A model generated the notes under the pieces. The model was not told the DNA's origin. It made no database searches and saw only the letters and a list, made by a program, of their open reading frames with translations. 64,000 nt of DNA from Bacteroidales bacterium. GTDB taxonomy: Bacteria; Bacteroidota; Bacteroidia; Bacteroidales; F082. This document shows positions 50,037-58,172 of this stretch, one piece after another (positions within the stretch are counted from its first letter, which is position 1; each line of letters opens with the position of its first letter). Position numbers and translations under genes: made by a program. The stretch spans positions 20,893 to 84,892 of the forward strand of contig JAUXMV010000101.1 in the NCBI GenBank assembly GCA_030683155.1, in the 5' to 3' direction.

Positions 50037-50729
50037 ATGGAAAATCAAATGAAAGTATTATTGGCCGAGGACGACAAAAACCTTGGCACCATCCTGAAAG
50101 CCTACCTTGAGGCCAAAGGTTTCCCAACAACTTTGTGCGGCGACGGACATGAAGCTCTTGAAAAATTTAAACGCGAGGATTATAATTTTTGCGTTTTGGA
50201 TGTAATGATGCCCGTCATGGACGGCTTTACCCTTGCGGCAGAAATACGAAAACTGGACAAAAAAATTCCCATGCTTTTTCTAACAGCCAAGGCAATGCAT
50301 GAGGATAAACTAAAGGGTTTTGAACTTGGTGCTGATGACTACCTCACAAAACCTTTCAGCATGGAAGAGCTTTTACTGCGTATGAAAGCCATAATCCGCC
50401 GCTCGGCTGAAGACACAGTCCGTCCTTCCATTTTCACAATCGGAAGCTTCACTTTCGACTACAACCGTCAGCTTCTTCAGCGCCAAGGCACCGAAGACAG
50501 CAAGCTAACCTCAAAGGAGTCGGAATTGTTGAGGTTGCTTTGTGAAAACATTAACCGTGTGCTTGACCGCTCTGTTGCACTCAACAAAATCTGGTACGAC
50601 GACAGTTATTTTAATGCCCGTTCGATGGACGTTTATATCACTAAACTCAGAAAATATTTCAAAGACGATCCAAATATTGAGCTGATGAATGTGCATGGTG
50701 TCGGTTTCAAATTGCTTGTTAACGAATAA
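50037..50729 (+). CDS. Response regulator, OmpR family
   Basis: A 230-residue regulator with LLAEDDKNLG, the phospho-accepting Asp in FCVLDVMMPVMDG, the Lys in YLTKPFSMEEL, and a winged helix with SKLTSKESELLRLLCEN, MDVYITKLRKYF and NVHGVGFKLLV. It pairs with the upstream kinase. Its stop overlaps the start of the methyltransferase by one base (TAATG), so that enzyme is part of the same transcript. Confidence 0.93.
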   Translation: MENQMKVLLAEDDKNLGTILKAYLEAKGFPTTLCGDGHEALEKFKREDYNFCVLDVMMPVMDGFTLAAEIRKLDKKIPMLFLTAKAMHEDKLKGFELGADDYLTKPFSMEELLLRMKAIIRRSAEDTVRPSIFTIGSFTFDYNRQLLQRQGTEDSKLTSKESELLRLLCENINRVLDRSVALNKIWYDDSYFNARSMDVYITKLRKYFKDDPNIELMNVHGVGFKLLVNE

Positions 50730-51820
50730 TGGAGCACAACGCCCCTGCCTTTAAACTTCTTTTTAACACACCTCCCTGGCGTCCGGCAACAATTACTTTT
50801 GCTGAGGCGCCAGAGTTTTTCTCAGCAGGATCAGTTTACAAAAACGTATTCCAAGGTATCCGAAAAGGAAAATTTTACTGCTTTCGGGGAACATATGGTA
50901 CAGCAATGGCTTTTTACAGCTGGCTTAAAAAACAAATATATTTAAAATACCCTGTCCATAACTATTCCAGCTCAAGGCAAAACAAGGAAATGCTTCAGAA
51001 ATATGCCGGGCATTTAATCTTGCACATCCATAACCACAGCGCTGACCTTGCAGGTGCTCCGCAGAATTCATGGCTGAAAATTCTGTATCCTGATGAAAAT
51101 GACTTTTATATTCGTTTCAGTGATTTTCTTGGCTTGAATGGCGCATGGCAATGGTTTCAGCAAGGAATACAATATCCGGGATTGAAAGATCCTGTGCATC
51201 CATTCTATGGCACATATTTCCCCACAAGAACCGAACACCTCAGCCTTTTTGATCAATGGCTTTCGAAGCAGAAAGGCTTTGAACACGCGCTCGATATGGG
51301 TACAGGCTGCGGAGTGCTTAGCCGCTATATGCTGCAACATCGTATTCATAACATTACAGCTACCGACATAAATATCAATAGTTTATATAGTTTACATCTT
51401 GATTTGGAACGATACGGGAATGCCAGTAAAATTCAATTCGTTCATACTTCCTTTTTCGAAGGACTTGATGTTTCTGCTTTTGACCTTATTGTTTTTAACC
51501 CTCCGTGGATACCAGAAAAAACATCCGGACTTCTTGATAAGGCAATGTATTACGACCCTTCCTTTTTTGACGCTTTTTTCGGAAAGGCCTATGAGGGAAT
51601 GAAAAAAGAAGCAATCTTGCTGATTATATTTTCAACTTTTGCTGAGGCAGCAGAAATTCCCGGAAATCATCCAATTTCGAAGGAACTGAAGTCAGAGAGA
51701 TTTGAACTAATCGAAAAAATTCAGACATCAGTTTTGCAAACGCCTTCAAAGCGAAAAGACTGGCTTTCGGAAATAAGGTCAAATGAAAAGATCGAGCTTT
51801 GGGTGTTGAAAAAACGATAA
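50729..51820 (+). CDS. PrmC/HemK-like class I methyltransferase
   Basis: A 363-residue protein. An N-terminal region of about 185 residues has no recognised domain. The C-terminal methyltransferase has the SAM motif HALDMGTGCGVLSRYML (about residues 188-204), acidic TDININSLY, and the catalytic NPPW motif in DLIVFNPPWIPEK, which marks N-methyltransferases of glutamine or adenine. Its substrate is unknown; coupling to a two-component system is unusual for this class. The convergent serine hydrolase gene ends 3 bases away. Confidence 0.75.
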   Translation: MEHNAPAFKLLFNTPPWRPATITFAEAPEFFSAGSVYKNVFQGIRKGKFYCFRGTYGTAMAFYSWLKKQIYLKYPVHNYSSSRQNKEMLQKYAGHLILHIHNHSADLAGAPQNSWLKILYPDENDFYIRFSDFLGLNGAWQWFQQGIQYPGLKDPVHPFYGTYFPTRTEHLSLFDQWLSKQKGFEHALDMGTGCGVLSRYMLQHRIHNITATDININSLYSLHLDLERYGNASKIQFVHTSFFEGLDVSAFDLIVFNPPWIPEKTSGLLDKAMYYDPSFFDAFFGKAYEGMKKEAILLIIFSTFAEAAEIPGNHPISKELKSERFELIEKIQTSVLQTPSKRKDWLSEIRSNEKIELWVLKKR

Positions 51821-51823
51821 CTA

Positions 51824-53056
51824 TCAGTCTTTCCTGTACAATTCAATTCTTGGATTAACAGATGCTGCCGGAAATTTTATCCTTTCATCATTGATGATAT
51901 TCCAAAAATGTTCTGATCCGGGTCCTTTTGCTTTATTGGTAAGTACAATCAAGGTCTTTTGATTTTTCAGGTCACGGATAAAAAAGCTGCGAAAACCCTT
52001 CCACCAGCCATAATGATAAACAGCGGAATCTGACTCTGTACGAATACGCCAGCCAAAGCCGTAATTATCAGGGCGGCGGCGATGTGAAGGACTTCCCGGT
52101 GCATAGGCCTCAGCGAGCATTTCGGGACTGACTAATATTCCTCTGTTTAACGCAATTTCAAAATTATACAAATCACCTACGGTTGAATACATTATCTTGT
52201 CACCAACTACACCATTAAGGTAATCATTGGCCACCCTCACCAAACGGCGGCCACGCGAATCATAGCCCGAAACACCGTCTTCAATGTAACCCTTGATAAT
52301 GCTATCAGCAGGAATCCGGTAAATAAAAGAATTCTGCATGTTGGCCGGAATAAAAATTTTGTTTTTCATATAAACATCAAAATCCATTTTGCTCAAGCGC
52401 TCCACAACTGTAGCAAGCAACGCATAATTGGTATTGCAGTAATGAAACCCACCATTTGGCTTGAAATAGGGAGAAGGTTTATACTGCACAAAAAGCTGAA
52501 TCATATGATCATTTGTGAGTGGCAATCTCTTGTCGGGCCAATGCTCATCAGCAAGAGATTCGTAACGTGCAATACCTGAGCGATGTGTAAGAAGTTGACG
52601 AACGGAAATTCCTTCGTAAGGCCATTCCGGTATATAGTCACGTATATCAGCATCATAATCCAAAAGATTGTCTTGCTTTAGCATCATGATGGCTGTTGCA
52701 GTAAACATCTTCGAAACCGATGCCAGTTCAAACCTGCTGTCAACTTCCAAAGGATCACGATTTTTTACCGGATCAGCATAGCCAAATGCTTTTTGATAAA
52801 TCAAACGTCCTTTTTCGGCATAAAGCACAACACCATTAAATCCCGTAAGATGCTGCAGTTTGGTAAATACACTGTCTACCTGCTGTACTTTCCTTTGAAC
52901 ACGCTTATTATCAAGCTGTTTGTAGATTTTTGAAGCAGGCATAATGTTCATCTGCCTGACGTCTTCAAGAACTGATTCATCGTCTGAATCAAACTTACAA
53001 CCCTCTACCCAGATTATTAAAGATATAAATATCAAGTATTTAAGCCAACTTCGCAT
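51824..53056 (-). CDS. Serine hydrolase, class C beta-lactamase family (lipoprotein)
   Basis: A 410-residue lipoprotein (signal MRSWLKYLIFISLIIWVEGC). The beta-lactamase/DD-peptidase fold has the nucleophile SVSK in FELASVSKMFTATAI, the YxN motif in HYCNTNYALL, and the HYG motif in YHYGWWKG. A longer frame to 53152 lacks a signal peptide and contains the -7 element, so ATG at 53056 is used. It may trim peptidoglycan peptides or act as an esterase; no evidence here points to beta-lactam resistance. Confidence 0.88.
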   Translation of the reverse strand: MRSWLKYLIFISLIIWVEGCKFDSDDESVLEDVRQMNIMPASKIYKQLDNKRVQRKVQQVDSVFTKLQHLTGFNGVVLYAEKGRLIYQKAFGYADPVKNRDPLEVDSRFELASVSKMFTATAIMMLKQDNLLDYDADIRDYIPEWPYEGISVRQLLTHRSGIARYESLADEHWPDKRLPLTNDHMIQLFVQYKPSPYFKPNGGFHYCNTNYALLATVVERLSKMDFDVYMKNKIFIPANMQNSFIYRIPADSIIKGYIEDGVSGYDSRGRRLVRVANDYLNGVVGDKIMYSTVGDLYNFEIALNRGILVSPEMLAEAYAPGSPSHRRRPDNYGFGWRIRTESDSAVYHYGWWKGFRSFFIRDLKNQKTLIVLTNKAKGPGSEHFWNIINDERIKFPAASVNPRIELYRKD

Positions 53057-53075
53057 CCTTTTACTTTCAGAGCGG

Positions 53076-53083
53076 CAAAAATA
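53076..53083 (-). promoter_or_regulatory. -7 promoter element (TATTTTTG) for the serine hydrolase gene
   Basis: Exact TAnnTTTG match, 19 bases upstream of the ATG at 53056. It supports the shorter frame. Confidence 0.5.
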
Positions 53084-53138
53084 CCTTTTTGTGTTAGTGA
53101 AAAAACATAATCTAAATAAAAAATTGTTAACGCAAACA

Positions 53139-53525
53139 CTACAACGCCTCAATCACTATTCCGATGCGGGCGCTTATATCTGCTGCCAAGGCTGTAAGTT
53201 CATCGTTTCCAATCATCTCAATCATTCCCAGTGGTTCCATCGCTGCCACCTCAATCGTGCCGCCACCCTGATCAATCACCACCACATTACATGGCAGAAT
53301 GACGCCTAACTTGTCTTCCATCCTTAATGCTTTGTTTGCAAAATGTGGGTTGCAAGCTCCAAGAATGGTGTAAGGCTTGAAATCTACATCAATTTTTTCT
53401 TTTAAGGTTGCTTTTACATCAATTATGGTGATAATGCCAAAGCCAATTTCTTTCAAAGCTGCTGTAACTTTCTCTATCACGGCATCAAATTCACCATATA
53501 AGGTTTTGCTTGTAAAATATTTCAT
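53139..53525 (-). CDS. DUF302 family protein
   Basis: A 128-residue protein covering the DUF302 domain: FDAVIEKVTAALKEIGFGIITIIDV, YTILGACNPHFANKAL and GVILPCNVVVIDQGGGTIEVAAMEPL. The family is thought to bind a small ligand or sense redox, without firm assignment. It has its own promoter (TACTTTTG, 53547-53554). Confidence 0.9.
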   Translation of the reverse strand: MKYFTSKTLYGEFDAVIEKVTAALKEIGFGIITIIDVKATLKEKIDVDFKPYTILGACNPHFANKALRMEDKLGVILPCNVVVIDQGGGTIEVAAMEPLGMIEMIGNDELTALAADISARIGIVIEAL

Positions 53526-53546
53526 TCTGGGTATTTTTTAATGTCA

Positions 53547-53554
53547 CAAAAGTA
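53547..53554 (-). promoter_or_regulatory. -7 promoter element (TACTTTTG) for the DUF302 gene
   Basis: Exact TAnnTTTG match, 21 bases upstream of the ATG. Confidence 0.5.
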
Positions 53555-53594
53555 CAATTAATCATAAAAAATGTTCAGCGCCCCAATTTGGATA

Positions 53595-55040
53595 TTATTC
53601 TATCCATAGAACAGAGTTGTCAGTGCCAAATTGATTTTCTTCATAATAGGGATTGTCGGGATCGATAATCCATTGTCCATCGATGATGAATTTGTAGCTG
53701 TATCTACCGGGCTTTAAGTATGTGGGAAGCAGCCAAATACCATTCTGACTGCTCATTCGCATGCCTTGCGTGTTCCAATTGTTAAAAGTTCCCGTCACGA
53801 GAACCTCTTTCGCGTTTTCGAAACCTTTGAGTGTAAACACATGATTAGGTTTTACAACCAAAATTGAATTTTCAAATTCACCCGAACCACTCGTATTTGG
53901 ATTGTCGGGATCTGTCATCCATTTGCCATCAACGATAAATTTATACTCGTAGTTGCCTGCAGCCAAAACGTAGGGTAAAATCCAGCCATCTTCAGTTGGC
54001 AGCATTTTCAGTTCGCTTTTTTGCCAGGCATTGAAATTCCCTGCAACATTTACCTGTTTGGCATTTTTAAAGCCCTTTAAAATAAAATACATGGTATCGC
54101 CAAGAGCCATAAAAGAATTTTCATTCCCCCAGTCATCTTTTCTTAAAACAGGGTTTTTGGGATCTGTGATCCAATTGCCGTCAACAATAAATTTATAGGC
54201 ATGTGTGCCTTCGCGCAGATAAAGATTCCTTTCCCAGCCCTTTCGGGTTTTATTCATTTTTATTTCTCGATTGTTCCATCCATTGAAACTGCCAGCCACA
54301 ACAACACTTTTCGCATTTTGAAATCCCTCAAGGACAAAGATGTGGTTATAGCAGAATGCGACTGAATTCCATCCTCTGTGTCCATCCTTTTCTCTCGCTT
54401 TGTTTTCCGGATCATGCATCCAGCGTCCATCAACGATAAACTTATAGTAATATTTACCCGGAGAAAGTTTCATGCATGCAACCCATCCGGAATCAGTTAA
54501 TTGCATAGCCTGACCCGATGTGCTCCAGTTATTGAATGAACCCGAAAGTACCACTTTGCCTGTCTTTGAGTTGCCTTTAAAAATAAAGCAGGCAAGTCCA
54601 TCCCTGTAAACAAAACTTTGAAATTTATTAAAGGAATTTATTCCAAAAGTAGCATCAGAAGCAGGAATAACAGGTATTGGTGGCGGTGGAAGATAGGTGC
54701 CGGAAAGAATTTCTGTACGGCTCAGTTGGTCCGATTCATTCTCAGAAATAATTTTCCTGGTAATCTCAAATTTTCCGCTTCGAATTTCTTTTACCTCCCA
54801 ACCCGCGCTATCATGAATGAATTTAAACTCGCGGTTAAATATTTTTTTCAGCAATGCAGTATCCACATCATAAAGTTGCGAGAAACTTGCACGCTGTTTT
54901 GCATTCCATACCGAATCAACGGTAAGCACAAGTCTGCCAGAGACAATTCGACCGGCCTGCTCAGGCTTTGTCTGCGCCCACAAACCATTTGCCGCAAACA
55001 GCAAAAGGCTCATTGCACATATGTGGAAATACCTTTTCAT
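53595..55040 (-). CDS. Exported protein with four tandem glycogen-binding (CBM48/E-set)-like modules
   Basis: A 481-residue exported protein (signal ending LWAQ). After a region of about 130 residues come four E-set modules of about 85 residues, each with the pattern (V/A)(V/L).(G)(S/T/N)FN.W, a central (Y)(Y/S)YKF(I)(V/I)DG.W..DP.N, and a closing acidic/Asn segment, typical of AMPK-type glycogen-binding domains. No catalytic domain is present. It could bind alpha-glucans or serve as an E-set scaffold. The start overlaps the end of the protease gene at 55037 by four bases, so the two are translationally coupled. Confidence 0.8.
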   Translation of the reverse strand: MKRYFHICAMSLLLFAANGLWAQTKPEQAGRIVSGRLVLTVDSVWNAKQRASFSQLYDVDTALLKKIFNREFKFIHDSAGWEVKEIRSGKFEITRKIISENESDQLSRTEILSGTYLPPPPIPVIPASDATFGINSFNKFQSFVYRDGLACFIFKGNSKTGKVVLSGSFNNWSTSGQAMQLTDSGWVACMKLSPGKYYYKFIVDGRWMHDPENKAREKDGHRGWNSVAFCYNHIFVLEGFQNAKSVVVAGSFNGWNNREIKMNKTRKGWERNLYLREGTHAYKFIVDGNWITDPKNPVLRKDDWGNENSFMALGDTMYFILKGFKNAKQVNVAGNFNAWQKSELKMLPTEDGWILPYVLAAGNYEYKFIVDGKWMTDPDNPNTSGSGEFENSILVVKPNHVFTLKGFENAKEVLVTGTFNNWNTQGMRMSSQNGIWLLPTYLKPGRYSYKFIIDGQWIIDPDNPYYEENQFGTDNSVLWIE

Positions 55041-56038
55041 TCTTTTGCATTTTTATAAAACTGAATACCCATCTGTCTGTTTTTTATATCTAAAAAAACA
55101 ATGCCCTGTTCAAAAAAATCACACCCAAGCATGCCGTCAATTTCGATGCCATAAGCATCTGACATCGCCTTAAGGCTTGTCACCATCGTCTGCATCCCGT
55201 TGATGCGGTGCTTTCCTAAAGTGAAATCATTCATGATACCATGATAAACCTCGACCTTCTTGCTTCCGGCACCTCTGAGTGATGACCGTCGTGTTACAGA
55301 AACTGTGTTCAGGGCTCTGTCGGGCAAACTGCTGCATAAAACATTTGACTCAGCTCCTGTATCGAGGCAAAAAGTGTAATTGCTTTTGCCTATTTTGGCT
55401 TGAATTAAAAGAATGCCATTGTTGTTGTAGACAGGCAAGCTCAAATCAAGTGATGGCCTGATGCTTTCGGTATTTAGCCTATCTCCGTTGCTATCGATTC
55501 GGTGCAACTCAAGCACATTGGCTTGCAGATCGATGACAATTTCAAAATCCTTCAACATTGAAAGACCGTAAAAACCAAGAATTTTTACATTTCTCGCACT
55601 TTCAAGATGACCAAGATCAACAATTTCTGCTTCAATATTTTCCCAAACAATTTCTGACATCCGCACTTGCCTGATCGTATTTTTTGAAACAGTCTGAACT
55701 TTTCCTGTGACACCACCAGAAACAGAACCTGCCTTTCTTCGCCCATCTCTGAAATAAATACTGTTAAGCACCAGTTTCATTGATCCTGTATCAAGAATAA
55801 GGTTACCCTTTATGCTGTCAACAGTAGCCTCAATCAAAATTAGTTTTCCGGCACGTTTTAAAGGTATCACAATTGAATTTGAATTTACAATTGCATTGTT
55901 TAAACTCAAAATTGAAATCGGTGGTTCCATCTTCAACTGCGCCAAAGCTTTTCCAGCCACAACTTCATCAACCTTGGCAAAAATTGATAAATGCAGCAAT
56001 AAAACCAGCCCGGATAACCAGAATTTCGTCATGGCCAT
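55037..56038 (-). CDS. Exported retropepsin-like aspartic protease
   Basis: A 333-residue exported protein with a short signal peptide. It has two pepsin/retropepsin-type motifs, LILDTGSMKLVLN and FCLDTGAESNVLC, each with the catalytic DTG, plus the closing GMLGCDFF. Single-chain proteins with two DTG motifs in Bacteroidota are predicted periplasmic proteases; substrate unknown. It is the first gene of a coupled pair with the glycogen-binding-like protein. The promoter TACTTTTG is at 56061-56068 and a 12-bp palindrome GTGAAATTTCAC at 56043-56054 lies at the likely transcript start. Confidence 0.82.
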   Translation of the reverse strand: MAMTKFWLSGLVLLLHLSIFAKVDEVVAGKALAQLKMEPPISILSLNNAIVNSNSIVIPLKRAGKLILIEATVDSIKGNLILDTGSMKLVLNSIYFRDGRRKAGSVSGGVTGKVQTVSKNTIRQVRMSEIVWENIEAEIVDLGHLESARNVKILGFYGLSMLKDFEIVIDLQANVLELHRIDSNGDRLNTESIRPSLDLSLPVYNNNGILLIQAKIGKSNYTFCLDTGAESNVLCSSLPDRALNTVSVTRRSSLRGAGSKKVEVYHGIMNDFTLGKHRINGMQTMVTSLKAMSDAYGIEIDGMLGCDFFEQGIVFLDIKNRQMGIQFYKNAKE

Positions 56039-56042
56039 AATT

Positions 56043-56068
56043 GTGAAATTTCACGTCCAGCAAAAGTA
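56043..56068 (-). promoter_or_regulatory. Promoter with palindrome for the aspartic protease operon
   Basis: An exact -7 element TACTTTTG (56061-56068) is followed 6 bases later by the perfect palindrome GTGAAATTTCAC (56043-56054), just before the ATG. The palindrome sits where a repressor would block transcription start. Confidence 0.45.
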
Positions 56069-56185
56069 TTGCAAAAGTTACTCTTGCGTTTTTATTTTGT
56101 AAGATTATTTACAGACAAAGTTAAAAACGATAGGTTGCAAAAATCTCCTTCAGCTGCATGAATGCCACACTTTCGGCAAAAAACA

Positions 56186-56193
56186 TACCTTTG
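56186..56193 (+). promoter_or_regulatory. -7 promoter element (TACCTTTG) for the TPR lipoprotein gene
   Basis: Exact TAnnTTTG match 17 bases before the ATG at 56211. Confidence 0.55.
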
Positions 56194-56210
56194 CAGCACA
56201 AAAGAAAATT

Positions 56211-57086
56211 ATGAGAAATACCCTTCTGGTTTTACTGATGCTTTCAATGACTTCGTGTGCAATTCAAAAAAAAACAATTGATACCGGACTTGCGGCTGAG
56301 GCTGCAACTGCTGCCGGCGACCCTGTCAAAGCATTGGAGTTGTGGGAGAAAAAAATTACTGAAGATGAACTTGCCGGCCGCGAAAACACTACTCAGGCAT
56401 ACGATAAAGCCGGGCATGCAGCCTTAGCTGTGGGCGATACAATCAAGGCCGAAAATCATTTTAAACTTGCTGTCTATCATAAAACTGCTTCTTTGAAAAC
56501 ATGGCTTTTTTTAAGTGATTTCTACCAGCGGGCAGATAACCTATCTCTTGAAGTGATGGCGCTTGAAGGTCTGGCAAAACATTTTCCTGATAAACCGGAA
56601 ACCAAAAATGCCATGCCGATACTTTTTAAGCTTTACGCCCAAACACAACAGTGGGAAAAAGCTGTCGAAACCTGGCCACATGTCAGGCCTGAAAACCAAG
56701 ATGAAGCGCTGTTAAATGATTGGTTTAAAGTTAATAAAGCCATAAAAAACGATGACGCCTGCAATGAAACTTCCTCCCTTTTGCTCGCCAAAAACCCCAA
56801 CAATACAGATGCCCTTGACTGGAAGGCAATTCAGCTTTATGAGATTGGAGAACAACGATACCAGCAGGAAATGGCAGCCTATGAAAAGAATAAAACCCGA
56901 AAACAATATGCTGTATTGTTAAAGGGTTTAGAGAAATCGACCAATGATTTTAAAGAGTCGTTGAAACTTTTTGAAAGACTGTACAAAATCAAGCCTGATA
57001 AAGCTTATGCGCTCTATATGGGTAATATTTATGCGCGTTTCGGCGATGAAAAGAATGCCACGAAATACCATAAGCTAGCCAATTAA
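56211..57086 (+). CDS. TPR-repeat lipoprotein
   Basis: A 291-residue lipoprotein (lipobox SMTSC) made of tetratricopeptide-like helices, for example TQAYDKAGHAALAVGDTIKAENHFKLAV and ALYMGNIYARFGDEKNATKYHKLA. TPR lipoproteins usually act as adaptors in envelope complexes. The partner is unknown. It starts a plus-strand run with thiL (24-base gap) and uvrC. Confidence 0.8.
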   Translation: MRNTLLVLLMLSMTSCAIQKKTIDTGLAAEAATAAGDPVKALELWEKKITEDELAGRENTTQAYDKAGHAALAVGDTIKAENHFKLAVYHKTASLKTWLFLSDFYQRADNLSLEVMALEGLAKHFPDKPETKNAMPILFKLYAQTQQWEKAVETWPHVRPENQDEALLNDWFKVNKAIKNDDACNETSSLLLAKNPNNTDALDWKAIQLYEIGEQRYQQEMAAYEKNKTRKQYAVLLKGLEKSTNDFKESLKLFERLYKIKPDKAYALYMGNIYARFGDEKNATKYHKLAN

Positions 57087-57110
57087 ATACATTAAAATCA
57101 TCAAAAGAAT

Positions 57111-58160
57111 ATGATAGAAAATACCAATACCGACAGAACGGAAATATCAGGATTAGGAGAGTTTGGTCTGATTGATCACCTTACAAGGGAAATAAAAATT
57201 GTGAACGCATCAACTGTAAAAGGTGTAGGCGACGATGCTGCCGTCATTGATAACACAGGCTTTCAAACCCTGGTTTCTGTAGACCTGCTCGTGGAAGGCG
57301 TTCATTTTGACCTCTCTTATACGCCACTCCGGCATTTGGGCTACAAAGCTGCCGCAGTCAACATTTCAGATATTGCGGCCATGAACGGCACCGCCCGACA
57401 GATGGTAGTCGGCATTGCCTTATCCAATCGTTTTTCGCTTGAGGCCGTTGAAGAAATTTATGAAGGAATCCGAATGGCTTGTAAACGCTACAACGTTGAC
57501 CTTGTCGGAGGCGATACTACTTCGAGCAAATCAGGATTGTTTTTATCTGTAACTGTTATTGGACAAGCTAAAACTGAAGATATTTGTTACCGCAGTGGTG
57601 CAAAAGCCGGCGACCTGCTATGCGTGACCGGTGATCTTGGTTCAGCTTATATGGGGCTGCTTTTACTGGAAAGAGAAAAAGCTGTATTTAAGGCTAATCC
57701 GCAAGCACAACCCGACCTCGAAGGTCATGACTACGTGCTTGAAAGGCAGCTCAAACCAGAGCCCCGTGCAGATATGGTTCAAATACTGCGCGATGCCAAT
57801 GTGAAACCAACTTCAATGATTGATATTTCAGACGGTTTAGCCTCAGAAATCCTGCATCTTTGCAAAGCATCAGAAACTGGATGTCAGATTTACGAAGACA
57901 AATTGCCCATTGATATAACGACACTTAATCTGGCAGAGGAATTCAAGATGATTCCTGCCATCGCGGCGCTCAACGGAGGCGAAGACTATGAACTGATTTT
58001 TACTGTAAGTCAGTCTGATTTTGAAAAAGTCAGAAAAATGGAAGGAATCTCCATCATCGGCCACATGACAGCCAATATTGGTCAGGCTCATATGGTTACC
58101 AACGATGGTCAGTTTATCGAACTCACTGCTCAGGGCTGGGACGCCTTAAAGAAAAACTAA
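57111..58160 (+). CDS. thiL: Thiamine-monophosphate kinase
   Basis: A 349-residue PurM-like enzyme: VGDDAAVID, VSVDLLVEGVHFDL, HLGYKAAAVNISDIAAMNGTARQ, VGGDTTSSKSG, and SMIDISDGLASEILHL. It phosphorylates thiamine phosphate to thiamine diphosphate. No other thiamine gene is near. It is followed by uvrC after 12 bases. Confidence 0.94.
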   Translation: MIENTNTDRTEISGLGEFGLIDHLTREIKIVNASTVKGVGDDAAVIDNTGFQTLVSVDLLVEGVHFDLSYTPLRHLGYKAAAVNISDIAAMNGTARQMVVGIALSNRFSLEAVEEIYEGIRMACKRYNVDLVGGDTTSSKSGLFLSVTVIGQAKTEDICYRSGAKAGDLLCVTGDLGSAYMGLLLLEREKAVFKANPQAQPDLEGHDYVLERQLKPEPRADMVQILRDANVKPTSMIDISDGLASEILHLCKASETGCQIYEDKLPIDITTLNLAEEFKMIPAIAALNGGEDYELIFTVSQSDFEKVRKMEGISIIGHMTANIGQAHMVTNDGQFIELTAQGWDALKKN

Positions 58161-58172
58161 AAATTCAAAAAG

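Noticed and set aside
51824..53056. Serine hydrolase considered as a beta-lactamase
   Set aside because: It has the SxxK, YxN and HYG motifs of the broad family, but these also occur in esterases and peptidases; nothing specific to beta-lactam hydrolysis is seen.
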